DNA from: Mucilaginibacter rivuli
Lineage (GTDB): Bacteria; Bacteroidota; Bacteroidia; Sphingobacteriales; Sphingobacteriaceae
Length of the DNA: 64,000 bases
NCBI RefSeq assembly: GCF_019391655.1
Contig: NZ_JAHXPQ010000001.1
Location: 744,001 to 808,000, forward strand
Direction of reading: 5' to 3'
The notes under the pieces: generated by a model
Seen by the model: only the letters and a program-made list of their open reading frames with translations
What the model was told of the DNA's origin: nothing
The model's database searches: none
Program-made: the position numbers and the translations under genes
Shown: positions 1 to 9,400 of the stretch, piece after piece
Numbering within the stretch: the first letter of the stretch is position 1
How the letters are laid out: every line of letters begins with the position of its first letter

Positions 1-229
1 ACCCGGCTAATTCTTCGCAAAAAAAGCCGCAATTATTTATGGTTGATATTACATCCTGTGGCGTTAGCTCGGCCGATACTATACGTAATACGCAGTCTTC
101 ATCGTCCAGGTCAACATTCCAGTGGTGTATCAGCATATGCGCATCAAGTATTTTACCGGCGCAGTGCCGTGCCTCTGCCGTAGCGATATCCGTTTTAAAG
201 ATCAGTATGTTTTTAATTTCGTTGTACAT
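1..229 (-). CDS. Partial small conserved protein, possibly heavy-metal-associated (HMA-like) fold
   Basis: The gene reads leftward off the window edge; 76 codons are visible and the C-terminus is missing. It starts with MYNEIKNILIF, and a strong AAGGAGG ribosome site lies at 236-242, six bases before the ATG. The visible part has a beta-alpha-beta character: a strand (NILIFKTDIA), a helix around the residues AEARHCAGKILDA, and a strand ending DDEDCVLRIV. This resembles the ferredoxin-like fold of copper-chaperone-like small proteins, but the residues that would bind metal are not a clear CxxC. It begins 15 bases after the TetR-type gene and is probably co-transcribed with it. Function is unassigned; the fold is an inference. 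Confidence 0.7.
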   Translation of the reverse strand, partial: MYNEIKNILIFKTDIATAEARHCAGKILDAHMLIHHWNVDLDDEDCVLRIVSAELTPQDVISTINNCGFFCEELAG

Positions 230-244
230 AACATTCCTCCTTAA

Positions 245-838
245 TTAATTTATTTTAAGCGCTTTAACCACCAGGCCGAACGTTTGCCAAAGTATCTCAT
301 CCGTCATCCCGAAAGGTTTTGCTGCCAGGCTCATCCCTTCCTTATGAAACCGTATTAAAGAATATAATGGTGCAAATGCCAACGACCAATACACTTCCAA
401 CGGCATTTGATTGATTTCGCCACGGTTAACGGCATTGTTTACAAAACGACCCATTACTTCTTTAAAATGCATACTCATGGGGCCAATTACCTTTTCGTGA
501 TAGGTAGAACTGCGCAACTGTTCAAACAACAACATGGCGTAAGGTTCGGTCATCATATAATTGTACCTGTTTTGCCATTGTACCTTTAAGCCTTCAGCAA
601 AATGCATTTCCGGATCGAAATTTTTTAACGTAGCCTCATGCATCGCTTCACCCTGCTCAATTGCTATCCGGGTAATCAGGTCGTCTTTATCCTTATAATA
701 GATATAGAGTGTGCCAACAGATATATTGCAGGCTCTGGCCAGCTTGTTAACGCTAAAACCTTCAAAGCCATCGGCCACGAGCATTTGTATGGCGGTTTGT
801 TTTACTAATTGTTCTTTATCAACATTACGGATGCGCAT
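245..838 (-). CDS. TetR/AcrR family transcriptional regulator
   Basis: This is a one-component repressor-type regulator of 197 residues, usual for the family. The helix-turn-helix is at about residues 20-55 and ends in the family signature VGTLYIYYKDKDDL. The rest is the helical ligand-binding and dimerisation domain, which gives no clue to the ligand. I start at the ATG at 838; an upstream in-frame TTG at 844 overlaps the promoter -7 box. An imperfect palindrome upstream suggests autoregulation. The small HMA-like gene follows 15 bases downstream, so the two probably form one operon. The class is certain; the target genes are unknown. Confidence 0.9.
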   Translation of the reverse strand: MRIRNVDKEQLVKQTAIQMLVADGFEGFSVNKLARACNISVGTLYIYYKDKDDLITRIAIEQGEAMHEATLKNFDPEMHFAEGLKVQWQNRYNYMMTEPYAMLLFEQLRSSTYHEKVIGPMSMHFKEVMGRFVNNAVNRGEINQMPLEVYWSLAFAPLYSLIRFHKEGMSLAAKPFGMTDEILWQTFGLVVKALKIN

Positions 839-841
839 ATA

Positions 842-867
842 CAAATATAAATGAATGAGCGCTTACT
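842..867 (-). promoter_or_regulatory. Promoter and candidate operator of the TetR-type gene
   Basis: Read on the minus strand, 849-842 is TATATTTG, an exact match to the Bacteroidota -7 element TAnnTTTG. Just upstream (867-854) is AGTAAGCGCTCATT, an imperfect palindrome centred on AGCGCT, of the kind bound by TetR-type repressors. It lies where the -33/-7 spacer should be, so a bound repressor would block the promoter. The -7 box is so close to the ATG that the mRNA may be leaderless. Confidence 0.45.
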
Positions 868-981
868 TTTAAAAATATTTTGATAAATATATTTTCGCAA
901 TGGTTTTTATTGGCTCAATATTTAAAATACCGGCCACACTTTCCATTTTACCTCATCTGCTTCCCATCCAAATAAAAAACG

Positions 982-989
982 TATCTTTG
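982..989 (+). promoter_or_regulatory. Promoter -7 element of the rhlE-type helicase gene
   Basis: TATCTTTG matches the Bacteroidota -7 consensus TAnnTTTG exactly; I see no convincing -33 TTG. Transcription from here would give an untranslated leader of roughly 90 bases before the ATG at 1088. Confidence 0.5.
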
Positions 990-994
990 CGGCA

Positions 995-1016
995 ATATAT
1001 GCGCATTTGCATATAT
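995..1016 (+). other. Perfect stem-loop at the predicted 5' end of the helicase mRNA
   Basis: ATATATGC and GCATATAT form a perfect 8-bp stem around the loop GCATTT. The element begins six bases after the -7 box, so it would sit at the very 5' end of the transcript. It could stabilise the mRNA, act as a temperature-sensitive structure, or be an operator in DNA. Which of these applies is inference. Confidence 0.4.
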
Positions 1017-1087
1017 CCGCACTTAACCGGCTCTGAACCCAAAATCATTTCCTTTTATAGAGCGGGAACTTTTATACAAAACATTAC

Positions 1088-2365
1088 ATGTTATTCGAAG
1101 ACTTAAAATTAATTGAGCCTATCCTCAAGGCCTTAAAACACGAGGGATATACTAATCCTACGCCTATACAAGAGCAAGCCATACCTATCGTTTTAGAGCG
1201 TAAGGATCTTTTAGGCTGTGCTCAGACAGGTACCGGTAAAACAGCCGCATTCGCGATACCTATTTTGCAAATACTACACCAGGACCGCCTGCAGCATAAA
1301 GAGCAAAAAACCATAAAGGCACTGATATTAACGCCAACGCGTGAGCTGGCCATACAGATAGATGAAAGCTTTGCCGCCTACGGTAAACATACCGGCCTGA
1401 AACATTTGGTGATATTTGGCGGTGTATCGCAGCATCACCAGGTAGAAACGCTGAAACGCGGTGTTGATATTTTGGTAGCTACTCCGGGCCGTTTGCTCGA
1501 TCTGGTGAACCAAAAATTTGTGCACTTGGACCACATTAAAGTTTTGGTATTGGATGAAGCCGACCGTATGCTGGACATGGGCTTTGTTGTTGATGTGAAA
1601 AAGATCATCGGCAAACTACCGCAAAAGCGCCAGACGCTGTTCTTTTCGGCAACCATGCCTAAAGAGATACAGGCCCTTGCAAACAGTATATTGCATAATC
1701 CCGAAAAGGTGGAAGTTACACCGGTATCGTCAACAGCGGATACCATACAACAAGGCCTATACTTTGTGGATAAAAACGATAAGAAAAACCTGCTTATCCA
1801 TATCCTGAAAGATAAAACCATACAAACCGCATTGGTATTTACGCGCACCAAACACGGTGCCGATAAGGTGGTGAAAGACCTTACCCGTGCAGGTATTACT
1901 GCCGAAGCTATACACGGTAATAAATCGCAAAACGCGCGCCAGCGTGCCTTAACAAACTTTAAAAACCGCACTACCCGTATTTTGGTGGCTACTGATATTG
2001 CCGCGCGTGGTATTGATGTGGATGAGTTAACCCACGTTATCAACTACGAGTTGCCTAATGTGCCCGAAACATATGTGCACCGTATTGGCCGTACAGGCCG
2101 TGCAGGATTAAGCGGCATAGCCCTTTCATTTTGCGATGCGGATGAAGGTGAATTTTTGTACGATATCCATAAGCTGATAGGCAAAACCGTGCCGGTAATT
2201 GATGATCAGCCATACCCTATGCGCCCGCCATTAATGGGCCCGGGCATCAAATCGCCAAACAAGCCGGGCGGCGGCGGCGGCCGTGGTGGTAAAGGCGGCG
2301 GCGGTCAGCGTGGCGGTGGCGCTAAAAAGCATGGAGAGTTTAGGAGCAGGGCGAGGAGAGATTAA
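1088..2365 (+). CDS. rhlE: DEAD-box ATP-dependent RNA helicase, RhlE type
   Basis: This cytoplasmic helicase unwinds structured RNA, with roles in ribosome assembly and RNA decay. All core motifs are present in 425 residues: Q motif (F3, PTPIQ 24-28), Walker A AQTGTGKT (45-52), PTRELA, TPGRLLD, DEAD (156-159), SAT, and HRIGRTGRAG (from 331). The C-terminal tail from about residue 385 is rich in Gly, Arg and Lys (GGGGGRGGKGGGG), the usual disordered RNA-binding extension of RhlE-like proteins. A leader of about 90 bases with a 5' hairpin would suit cold-induced expression, but that is inference. The subfamily name rests on the short length and tail type, so the symbol is less certain than the class. 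Confidence 0.92.
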   Translation: MLFEDLKLIEPILKALKHEGYTNPTPIQEQAIPIVLERKDLLGCAQTGTGKTAAFAIPILQILHQDRLQHKEQKTIKALILTPTRELAIQIDESFAAYGKHTGLKHLVIFGGVSQHHQVETLKRGVDILVATPGRLLDLVNQKFVHLDHIKVLVLDEADRMLDMGFVVDVKKIIGKLPQKRQTLFFSATMPKEIQALANSILHNPEKVEVTPVSSTADTIQQGLYFVDKNDKKNLLIHILKDKTIQTALVFTRTKHGADKVVKDLTRAGITAEAIHGNKSQNARQRALTNFKNRTTRILVATDIAARGIDVDELTHVINYELPNVPETYVHRIGRTGRAGLSGIALSFCDADEGEFLYDIHKLIGKTVPVIDDQPYPMRPPLMGPGIKSPNKPGGGGGRGGKGGGGQRGGGAKKHGEFRSRARRD

Positions 2366-2374
2366 GTTTATCCC

Positions 2375-2484
2375 AATTATGTCATGGCGATGAGGAACGA
2401 CGCGGCCATCACTGAGGTGGTAAAGGACATGCAAAGTTCGCTGCCTTTCTCAGTGATTGCTTCGTGCCTCGCAATGACATAATT
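2375..2484. repeat. Intergenic inverted-repeat element, REP/MITE-like (type A)
   Basis: The 110-bp element is bounded by AATTATGTCAT and ATGACATAATT, an exact 11-bp inverted pair. The arms continue imperfectly inward (CATCACTGAG against CTCAGTGATTG). The inner phrase GCCTCGCAATGACAT is of a kind common between genes in Sphingobacteriaceae. It contains no credible gene. It lies directly after the helicase gene and may fold in its 3' UTR. Confidence 0.7.
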
Positions 2485-2556
2485 TATTATTCTTATGGGT
2501 ATTGTTAACAAGTTAATAACCTCAACTTGCTAAGCCGTTGCAATTAAAATATTTTT

Positions 2557-2883
2557 ATGAGCAAAATCGTTAATATAGATATGAAGCGCCTTATCGACCT
2601 CTTTAAAAACAAATTCTTTTTGGTTACCGTAGCATTTGTGGTATGGATGGTGGCGTTTGATAAAAACGACCTGCACTCGCAATATCAATATTACACCGAA
2701 CTGCGCAAGGCCGAAAAGGAACGTGATTTCTATCTCAAAGAAACCACGCAGGCCCGTAAAGATCTTGACGATTTAACCACCAATCCCGAAAAACTGGAAC
2801 GCTTTGCCCGCGAAAAGTACCTGATGAAAAAGGATAATGAGGATGTGTTTGTGGTGGTGAGGGAGAAGAAGGCGGAGAAGTAA
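2557..2883 (+). CDS. FtsB/DivIC-like septum formation initiator
   Basis: This is a small bitopic division protein of 108 residues. A short cytoplasmic N-terminus is followed by one membrane segment (about 20-37, FFLVTVAFVVWMVAF), a periplasmic coiled coil (about 45-80, rich in Lys and Glu), and the FtsB/DivIC-type ending KLERFAREKYLMKKDNEDVF. In the family it joins FtsL and FtsQ in the divisome and activates septal wall synthesis. No other division gene is adjacent. It is flanked on both sides by inverted-repeat elements, so it is probably transcribed alone. The family is clear; FtsB and DivIC are the same family. Confidence 0.85.
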   Translation: MSKIVNIDMKRLIDLFKNKFFLVTVAFVVWMVAFDKNDLHSQYQYYTELRKAEKERDFYLKETTQARKDLDDLTTNPEKLERFAREKYLMKKDNEDVFVVVREKKAEK

Positions 2884-2886
2884 ATG

Positions 2887-2984
2887 GTCATGCTGAACTT
2901 GTTTCAGCACCCCACTTGCTAAGTAGCAACTATTTATCGCACGCCTACCTTTATGATGAGGTGCCGAAATAAATTCGGCATGAC
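2887..2984. repeat. Intergenic inverted-repeat element, REP/MITE-like (type B)
   Basis: The 98-bp element has 25-base ends, GTCATGCTGAACTTG... and ...AATTCGGCATGAC, that match as an inverted repeat with four differences, all transitions. The phrase GCCGAAATAAATTCGGC is itself a small palindrome. It lies between the convergent ftsB-like and VWA genes. Elements with this end are frequent in Bacteroidota genomes, from memory. Confidence 0.7.
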
Positions 2985-2991
2985 TTGAAGG

Positions 2992-5091
2992 TTAAACTTC
3001 GCCGTCACGTTTCCTTAGAAACCACTCAGCACTCAGCAGCGCCAACACCAAAAAGAACACCCATTTCACATCCACCAGGTCACGATAGGTTTTATCATCA
3101 TAAACTATTGTTTTGATGTTTTCGTTCTTGCGTATCATATCGGCAAGGGTGCTGATCTGCGATGGTGACACCATTTGGCCGCCGTTATCTTTGGCGAGGG
3201 CTTGCAGCAGGTGATGGTCGGCAGTGCTTTGGCGGGTTTCTGCGTTAAGTACTTTGATAACAAATTGGCCTGTTGCATTAAACAACTTGTCGCCAAGTTT
3301 GGTGGCTGCGGCGTAGGTATATTCGTCGGGTGGTAAAGCACCGGCGTTGAGCTGGTAACTCTGGCCGTTGCGGGTAAAGATGAAGCTATACGTTTTACCT
3401 GCTTTGCTTTTTAAATCAATTTTAACATCAGGAGTGTTGATGAGTTGGAGGGCGTCGTTGTACAGTTCGGCGTTAAGCAAAATGTCTTCACTCTCATCAA
3501 ACACGTTCTTAGCCGGGTAAACCCTGAAACGCTGGCGGTTGTTGTTGGCGGTGAGGTATTGTACCGACTGGCTCATCAACTCGTCAACCGCGCTGTAATT
3601 ACCTTCGTTCCTAAATTCGGCTAAACGCCATTTCCATAAACCTTCGGCAGTTAATATGGCAATGCGGCGGCCATTATCATCACCAAAAGCTAATAAGGGG
3701 TATGAGGTTTCAACACTGCCTATTTTTTGTTTGAGCAATACAGTTTGCGCATTGGCTGTACCGTAGTTACCAAAAGGAGCGGATAAGGGTGGTAATGAAG
3801 CCAGGGTCTGGCGGGTAGAGTCGGACAAGGTAAAGGCAGCGAAATCAGCTTTCGGATTTGCAAAAACCTCCTGCATTTCTAAGCGCGACGAATTGATCTG
3901 CACCATTTTTTGCAGCGAGTTAAGCTGCTGCAAGTTTGATTGCGCGCCTGCTATATACCATACAGGTATTTTTGATTGGGTTAAAGCGGCTTGTAAAGCT
4001 GTTGGCACCGGCGCGCCTGCCGATGGTATTTGGTATAAAATAACCGCGCTGTAGCCGGAAAGTTTGGCAGCCGTCATTTCATTCAGCAGGCTGGTTTTAA
4101 CCTCGTAATTGCGGTTTCCTTCTAACGATGATTTGATAGCGCTGATATCGGGGTGGATATTGTTGTATAGTACCAATATCTTTTGTTTACTATCCAATAC
4201 CTCCACGTAAATGGTTTCGGAGTTATTGGTGGCCGATATTTCGTTGGGTGCCGGTTGCAGGTTAAAGCTGAATTTATGCACACCTTTTTTATCAGCGTGA
4301 AGCTTAACTGTTATTGCTTTACGGAACTCATTTGCCGGGATGCTGATGTTTTGTGTACCTACAGGAGTGCCATCTTCGCTGATGCTTAAATGGAGGTTTT
4401 CGCCTTTGCTTTGATAGGCTTCGGTTAAAACTTCCACTTCAAAGTCGTTACCCAAAAAAGCGGTCTTATTATAGTTAATGTTGGCGATGAGCAGATCGCG
4501 TTTGGGGATGGTATCGCCTAAGGCAACTGTGTAAATATTGGTTTTTAAATTGCGGGCAACGTATTGCGGGCTACTGCCTTTATTGTACAGCCCATCGGTA
4601 GCTAAAACCAGCGCGCCTATGTTTTGGTTGGAGAAGCGATCGGCAAGGCCGCTGAATACTCCCGACAGATCAGTTTGCTTGCCGTTGAAATTGGCAGACA
4701 AACTATCCTTTAAATCGACAGCGAAGTGAAACTCGCGTACATCATAATCATTGCCCAGTGTCTTTTTTAAAGTGCCGAGGTCGTCAACCAACTTCGCAGG
4801 CTCAAAACCTTTTGGTTTGAAGAGATTGATGGACGATGAATTATCCTGCACCACCAATACCAGCGGCTTTTGCTGGCGGCTGCTCATTGTTTTTATCATT
4901 GGTGATAATAGCAGGAAAGCGATAATGGTAACAGCTAAAAAACGAAGCCCGGCTAAAAGGTAGCGTATATTGTTACTTAGGTTGCCTGCTTTGCTATAAA
5001 GTAGCCAGGCATATATAGCGCCCAGCAGCAGGCAAGCCAATGCCCACCATACAGAAAACGAACCCCAGGTTATTGAAAACAAAAACAGCAT
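2992..5091 (-). CDS. Membrane protein with von Willebrand factor A (VWA) domain
   Basis: The 699-residue protein has two N-terminal membrane segments (about 3-31 and 47-66), a VWA domain, a long extracytoplasmic region, and a C-terminal membrane segment (about 677-692) ending RKRDGEV. The VWA metal site is recognisable: DxSxS as DNSSS (83-87) and a later LATDGLYN motif. The rest looks like beta-sandwich and glutamine-amidotransferase-like folds, as in the large VWA proteins of Bacteroidota whose role is unknown. BatA/BatB aerotolerance proteins share the TM-VWA plan but are shorter. It is not in an obvious operon; fabG lies upstream on the same strand, 107 bases away across a repeat. Role unassigned. 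Confidence 0.8.
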   Translation of the reverse strand: MLFLFSITWGSFSVWWALACLLLGAIYAWLLYSKAGNLSNNIRYLLAGLRFLAVTIIAFLLLSPMIKTMSSRQQKPLVLVVQDNSSSINLFKPKGFEPAKLVDDLGTLKKTLGNDYDVREFHFAVDLKDSLSANFNGKQTDLSGVFSGLADRFSNQNIGALVLATDGLYNKGSSPQYVARNLKTNIYTVALGDTIPKRDLLIANINYNKTAFLGNDFEVEVLTEAYQSKGENLHLSISEDGTPVGTQNISIPANEFRKAITVKLHADKKGVHKFSFNLQPAPNEISATNNSETIYVEVLDSKQKILVLYNNIHPDISAIKSSLEGNRNYEVKTSLLNEMTAAKLSGYSAVILYQIPSAGAPVPTALQAALTQSKIPVWYIAGAQSNLQQLNSLQKMVQINSSRLEMQEVFANPKADFAAFTLSDSTRQTLASLPPLSAPFGNYGTANAQTVLLKQKIGSVETSYPLLAFGDDNGRRIAILTAEGLWKWRLAEFRNEGNYSAVDELMSQSVQYLTANNNRQRFRVYPAKNVFDESEDILLNAELYNDALQLINTPDVKIDLKSKAGKTYSFIFTRNGQSYQLNAGALPPDEYTYAAATKLGDKLFNATGQFVIKVLNAETRQSTADHHLLQALAKDNGGQMVSPSQISTLADMIRKNENIKTIVYDDKTYRDLVDVKWVFFLVLALLSAEWFLRKRDGEV

Positions 5092-5169
5092 ATCTAATTG
5101 TAAATATGCTGTTTTTTATAAGAATAAGGAATGCTATGTTAAAGATATTACAAAAGCGCCAGGCTTTTG

Positions 5170-5194
5170 ACTTTCGACTTTAAACTTTCGACTT
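5170..5194. repeat. Short direct repeat ACTTTCGACTT
   Basis: Two exact copies of ACTTTCGACTT (5170-5180 and 5184-5194) lie between the VWA gene and fabG. The phrase is low in complexity and resembles simple intergenic repeats seen in Sphingobacteriaceae. No function is evident. Confidence 0.5.
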
Positions 5195-5198
5195 GATT

Positions 5199-5942
5199 TT
5201 ACAGCATTCCGCCGCAAACAGGAATTACCTGCCCGGTTATGTACGCGCTCATATCTGACGCTAAGAAAACGCAGGTATTAGCCACATCTTCAGGCTGGCC
5301 GGCACGTTTTAACGGAATGCCTGCTTCCCAGCCTTCAACTGTTTTAGGGTCGAGTACGTCGGTCATTTCGGTGCGGATAAAGCCGGGGGCAACCACATTG
5401 GTACGGATATTACGTGAGCCAAGCTCTTTAGCGATAGATTTGGAGAAGCCGATGATACCCGCTTTTGATGCTGCATAATTTGCCTGGCCCGCGTTACCTT
5501 GTACACCAACTACCGAGCTTAGGTTGATGAACACGCCGTAACGGTTCTTCAACATAATTTTTGATGCTACTTTGGTGGTATTGAATATCGATTTAAGGTT
5601 AACGTTGATCACATCGTCAAAGTCTTGCTCGGTCATGCGTAACAACAGGTTGTCTTTGGTGATACCCGCATTATTTACTACAATATGCAGGGTGCCAAAA
5701 TCGGCAACAATATCATTAACCAGTTTTTCGGCCTCAGCAAAGTTTGAGGCATCAGAGCGATAGCCTTTTACTTTGGTGCCAAACTGCTGCAATTCCTGCT
5801 CCAGGGCAAGGCCTTTTTCTACAGATGACAGATAGGTGAAAGCAACGTTTGCGCCATGCTCGGCAAACTTTTCGGCAATTTTACGGCCTATGCCTTTTGA
5901 TGCCCCGGTTATCAGAGCTGTTTTTCCTTCGAGTAATTTCAT
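5199..5942 (-). CDS. fabG: 3-oxoacyl-[acyl-carrier-protein] reductase
   Basis: FabG uses NADPH to reduce 3-oxoacyl-ACP to 3-hydroxyacyl-ACP in fatty acid elongation. The 247 residues match the family length. The Rossmann motif TGASKGIG is at about 14-21, NNAG in the middle, and the catalytic Ser-Tyr-Lys set as INLSS and NYAASK. The ending ITGQVIPVCGGML is typical of FabG (usual form ITGxxxxVxGGM). The gene stands alone, without the acpP/fabF cluster often seen elsewhere. Other SDR enzymes look alike, but the C-terminus and overall similarity favour FabG. Confidence 0.9.
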   Translation of the reverse strand: MKLLEGKTALITGASKGIGRKIAEKFAEHGANVAFTYLSSVEKGLALEQELQQFGTKVKGYRSDASNFAEAEKLVNDIVADFGTLHIVVNNAGITKDNLLLRMTEQDFDDVINVNLKSIFNTTKVASKIMLKNRYGVFINLSSVVGVQGNAGQANYAASKAGIIGFSKSIAKELGSRNIRTNVVAPGFIRTEMTDVLDPKTVEGWEAGIPLKRAGQPEDVANTCVFLASDMSAYITGQVIPVCGGML

Positions 5943-6427
5943 TGAATGCGGTGTTTAACAGGCCGTGAAGTTAGAAATTATTTTGCCGCGCCACAAACAG
6001 CTTTATTGTAGGTATGATATAGGTTGAGATGGTGATACCGAAAAGCAAGTTTGTTAAAAAAGGAAAGCCATACATGAAATTATTTTTGAAGTTTTTAAAC
6101 TGATATCAGACACAAATATTTTACTGATGTGTCAAAAATTGTGTAACTTTTTTAACACAATTATTAAAATCGTGATTAATTGGTAATTATTTTGATTTTA
6201 ATAATTAGTTATTAAGTGCTTTTGGTTTTTTTGAGCATATTTTAAATAATATGTTGTAAAATTTTATATAATGTAATAAAAGTACTTGAAAATTAGTTTA
6301 ATTTTATTAAAAATTGGTGATTATAACATGTTTTTTGTTTGAATTTATGGTAGTAAAAAGAAAGAATTGAACATTTTTCTTAATTTGACGGTGTTTATTA
6401 TTATTAACTGACCTTAATTAACAAAAA
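5943..6427. other. A/T-rich intergenic region between fabG and susC
   Basis: This 485-bp stretch separates divergent genes. It is very A/T-rich and has no credible reading frame. It should hold the promoters of fabG and the susC-like gene. TTAATTTG at 6380-6387 is one base from the -7 consensus and the best candidate for susC, with no clear -33. The main structure is the inverted repeat at 6159-6206. Confidence 0.6.
6159..6206. repeat. Perfect 13-bp inverted repeat upstream of susC
   Basis: AATTATTAAAATC (6159-6171) and GATTTTAATAATT (6194-6206) are exact reverse complements around a 22-base loop. The site is 222 bases upstream of the susC start. It could be a regulator site or a weak bidirectional terminator. 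It is A/T-only except at the inner ends, so chance is not excluded. Confidence 0.5.
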
Positions 6428-9400
6428 ATGAAAAAACTGTTACTCACAAGTTTGTGTGTTTTGCTGTACTCGTTACAGATCTTCGCACAAGACCGTACAA
6501 TCACAGGTACGGTAACATCCAAAGACGATGGCACGCCAATCCCCGGAGTAGGTGTTAAAGTCAAAAGTGAAGGTACTACGGTAGGTACCACAACCGGAGG
6601 CGATGGTAAATACTCCCTGAAAGTACCATCAACAGCAAAAACCTTAGTATTCTCATTTATCGGTTACGCTACGCTCGAAAAATCAATTTCGGGTAACGTA
6701 ATTAGTGTGGCACTCGAAGTTTCAACCAAACAGCTTACAGAGGTGGTTGTTACCGGTGTGGGTGTTGCCACCAAAAAGAGCCAGGTAGCTATTGATGTGG
6801 CAAGTGTTTCATCAAAAGACTTTGGCAAAAGTAGTACTACTAACATTACCCAGGCCCTTACCGGGCAAATTGCCGGTGCGCAAATTATTCAGCGAAGCGG
6901 AACGCCGGGAGCCGGCGCGCTTATTATTTTGCGTGGCTATACCAATCTGGGTAGCTCTACACCACTTATTATTGTAGATGGTGTTCAGGTAAGCTCAGAT
7001 TTATTAACAGCTATTGATCCGAATACGGTAGATCACGTAGAAGTTGTTAAAGGTGCTGCCGGCGGTATGTTGTATGGTGCACAGGGTGGAAATGGCGTTA
7101 TCCAGATCTTTACAAAGAAGGCTGTGAAAAATGCAAAACTATCTATCGATTTTTCATCAAAGTACAGTAATGACCGTGTGGTAATAGGGCATGACCTGAT
7201 CGAAAAATATCACCATTATGTTACTAATGCTGCCGGGGCCATTTTAGATGGCTCGGGTAACCCTGTTGTGCCATATACAACAACCGGATCTGGTGCTACT
7301 GCAAAAACAGTTAACGGATTATGGACCGACCCTGCAGAATTACCATATGCTACCGACCCTACAATAACAAACGATAAGCCATTCCTGATGCCAACTTATG
7401 ATCACGTTAGGCAAGGATACGTGCCCGTTAGTACCTATGTAAACACATTAAATATTCGTGGTGGCTCAGAAAAGGTTGATTATACATTCGGTATCAATAA
7501 CCTTGATCAGGGCGATGTATTCAGCAACAGCTATAACCGTACTAACCTCAATTTTAACATTGGTTTTAGTCCGGTAACCGGTTTAACCATCAGAAACAGT
7601 TCGCAGTTGTATTATACCCACAATAACTTAATTGGATCTAACCGTTTTAACCTGGTTAACTCTTTGCCTTTTATTGATTTTAACTATATCGACCCTACAA
7701 CAAACAGGCATATTGTTAAGCCAAGTAATTTAACAGATGGGAATAATGCACTTGCTGAACGCGATGTGCACCAAAGTGCAACCAATACGCCACGTTTGCT
7801 CGAAACATTTAATGTAAACTACAAGTTCCCCAAATTTGTTGAGTTAGATTACAAGTTTTCGATGGATTACCGCAATATTGATAGCTATGACTTGTATTTA
7901 AACCAAACAGGGTTACCACAGCTCTTGTTTTTTGGTAACATAGCCGGTCAAATACAAGATAGTAACGAGAGTTTTAGGGTAGACTATTCAGTAGCTAACA
8001 TGTACGTGCGTACTGATTTTAAAAACGATTTCCATATCAATCTTCCTATCAAAACCACTACACAGTTTAGTTATGACTCACGTAGAGAAACCGATCGTGT
8101 TTATACGGCAACAGGTACGGGTATATTGCCTTTCCCTCCGTCAACCTTGGGTTCAGCAACTACCAAAGCCATCAGTTCATCAAATTCAGAGACATTACTC
8201 TATGGTTATTTAGTTAACCAAACTATTGATTATGGTACTTTATTTGGTGTATCAGGTGGTTTCCGCGCAGATTATTCATCGGCATTTGGCGGCCAGTCTA
8301 CCGCATTTATCTTCCCACGGGCTACAGCGTATTTTAATCCATCAGAGTTGTTTAAAAGTCACGATTTGTTAACCAGCTGGAAATTGCGCGGAGCATACGG
8401 TGAAGCAGGCGTTCAACCCGGAGCTTATGACAGGCAGGTTACACTAACATTAGCCAGTTTAGGAACAACAGGTACTTCACTATACACTCCAAGTGCAGCA
8501 AGAAACTCGAATCTGCAAGTACAGGTAACTAAAGAAACTGAGGTTGGTACTGATTTTAGTTTGAAGCCTTTTAAAGGTAACTGGGCAAGTAACTTTGCTT
8601 TCAGTGCTTCTTACTGGAAACGTGCATCAGAAAACGTGATCCAGAACGCCCCGGTTTCTCCAACAACGGGTGCCGCTACGATACTTGATAACCTGATCTC
8701 ATTATCGAGCCAGGGTATCGATCTTTCGTTGGATGTTGATGCCTATAAATCAAAAAACTTTGATTGGTATGTAGGCGTACGTTTTGCCAAAACAAAAACC
8801 ACCATCACCAAATTAGCTAATGGCATTGCCATTACAGCAGGTGCCTTTAACCTTACAGAAGGTCAGGAACTTGGTATTTTAATGGGCCAAACACCACTGC
8901 ATAGTGTTGATCAGTTGAAGCCGGATGGCACGCGCTACATTGCTACAACTGATGTGGGTAAATATACCATGGTTGATGGGAATGTAGTAAGTATTACCGG
9001 TGCAACTACTAACCAGGCTGTGTTAACTGCCTCTAATGATGTATCTGTAATGGGTAACACAAATCCTAAATTCACATCATCATTGATCAACAGGTTTGTT
9101 GTGTTTAAAAAATTAAGCGCATCGGTACAGTTTGACTGGAACCACGGCCAAAGCATATACAACCAAACCAGGCAATGGCTGTATCGCGACAGGGTTTCAT
9201 CGGATTTTGATGAGCCGGTAACCATTAATGGCAAAACAGGTGCATTTGTTACATATTATAATAGCTATTACAATGCGCTTAACCCGGTTTCGTGGTTTGT
9301 TGAAGATGGTAGCTTTATCCGCATGAGGGATATCTCTTTGAGTTATGATTTTACCAGTTTGATAAATCAAAAATGGTTGAAAGGCGTGGTGCTTACTGTA

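Noticed and set aside
900..1106. Plus-strand frame of 68 residues before the helicase gene
   Set aside because: It overlaps the helicase promoter, hairpin and start, and has no protein-like character.
6380..6387. TTAATTTG as a firm susC promoter
   Set aside because: It has one mismatch to the -7 consensus and no -33 at the right distance, so it is only mentioned within the intergenic entry.
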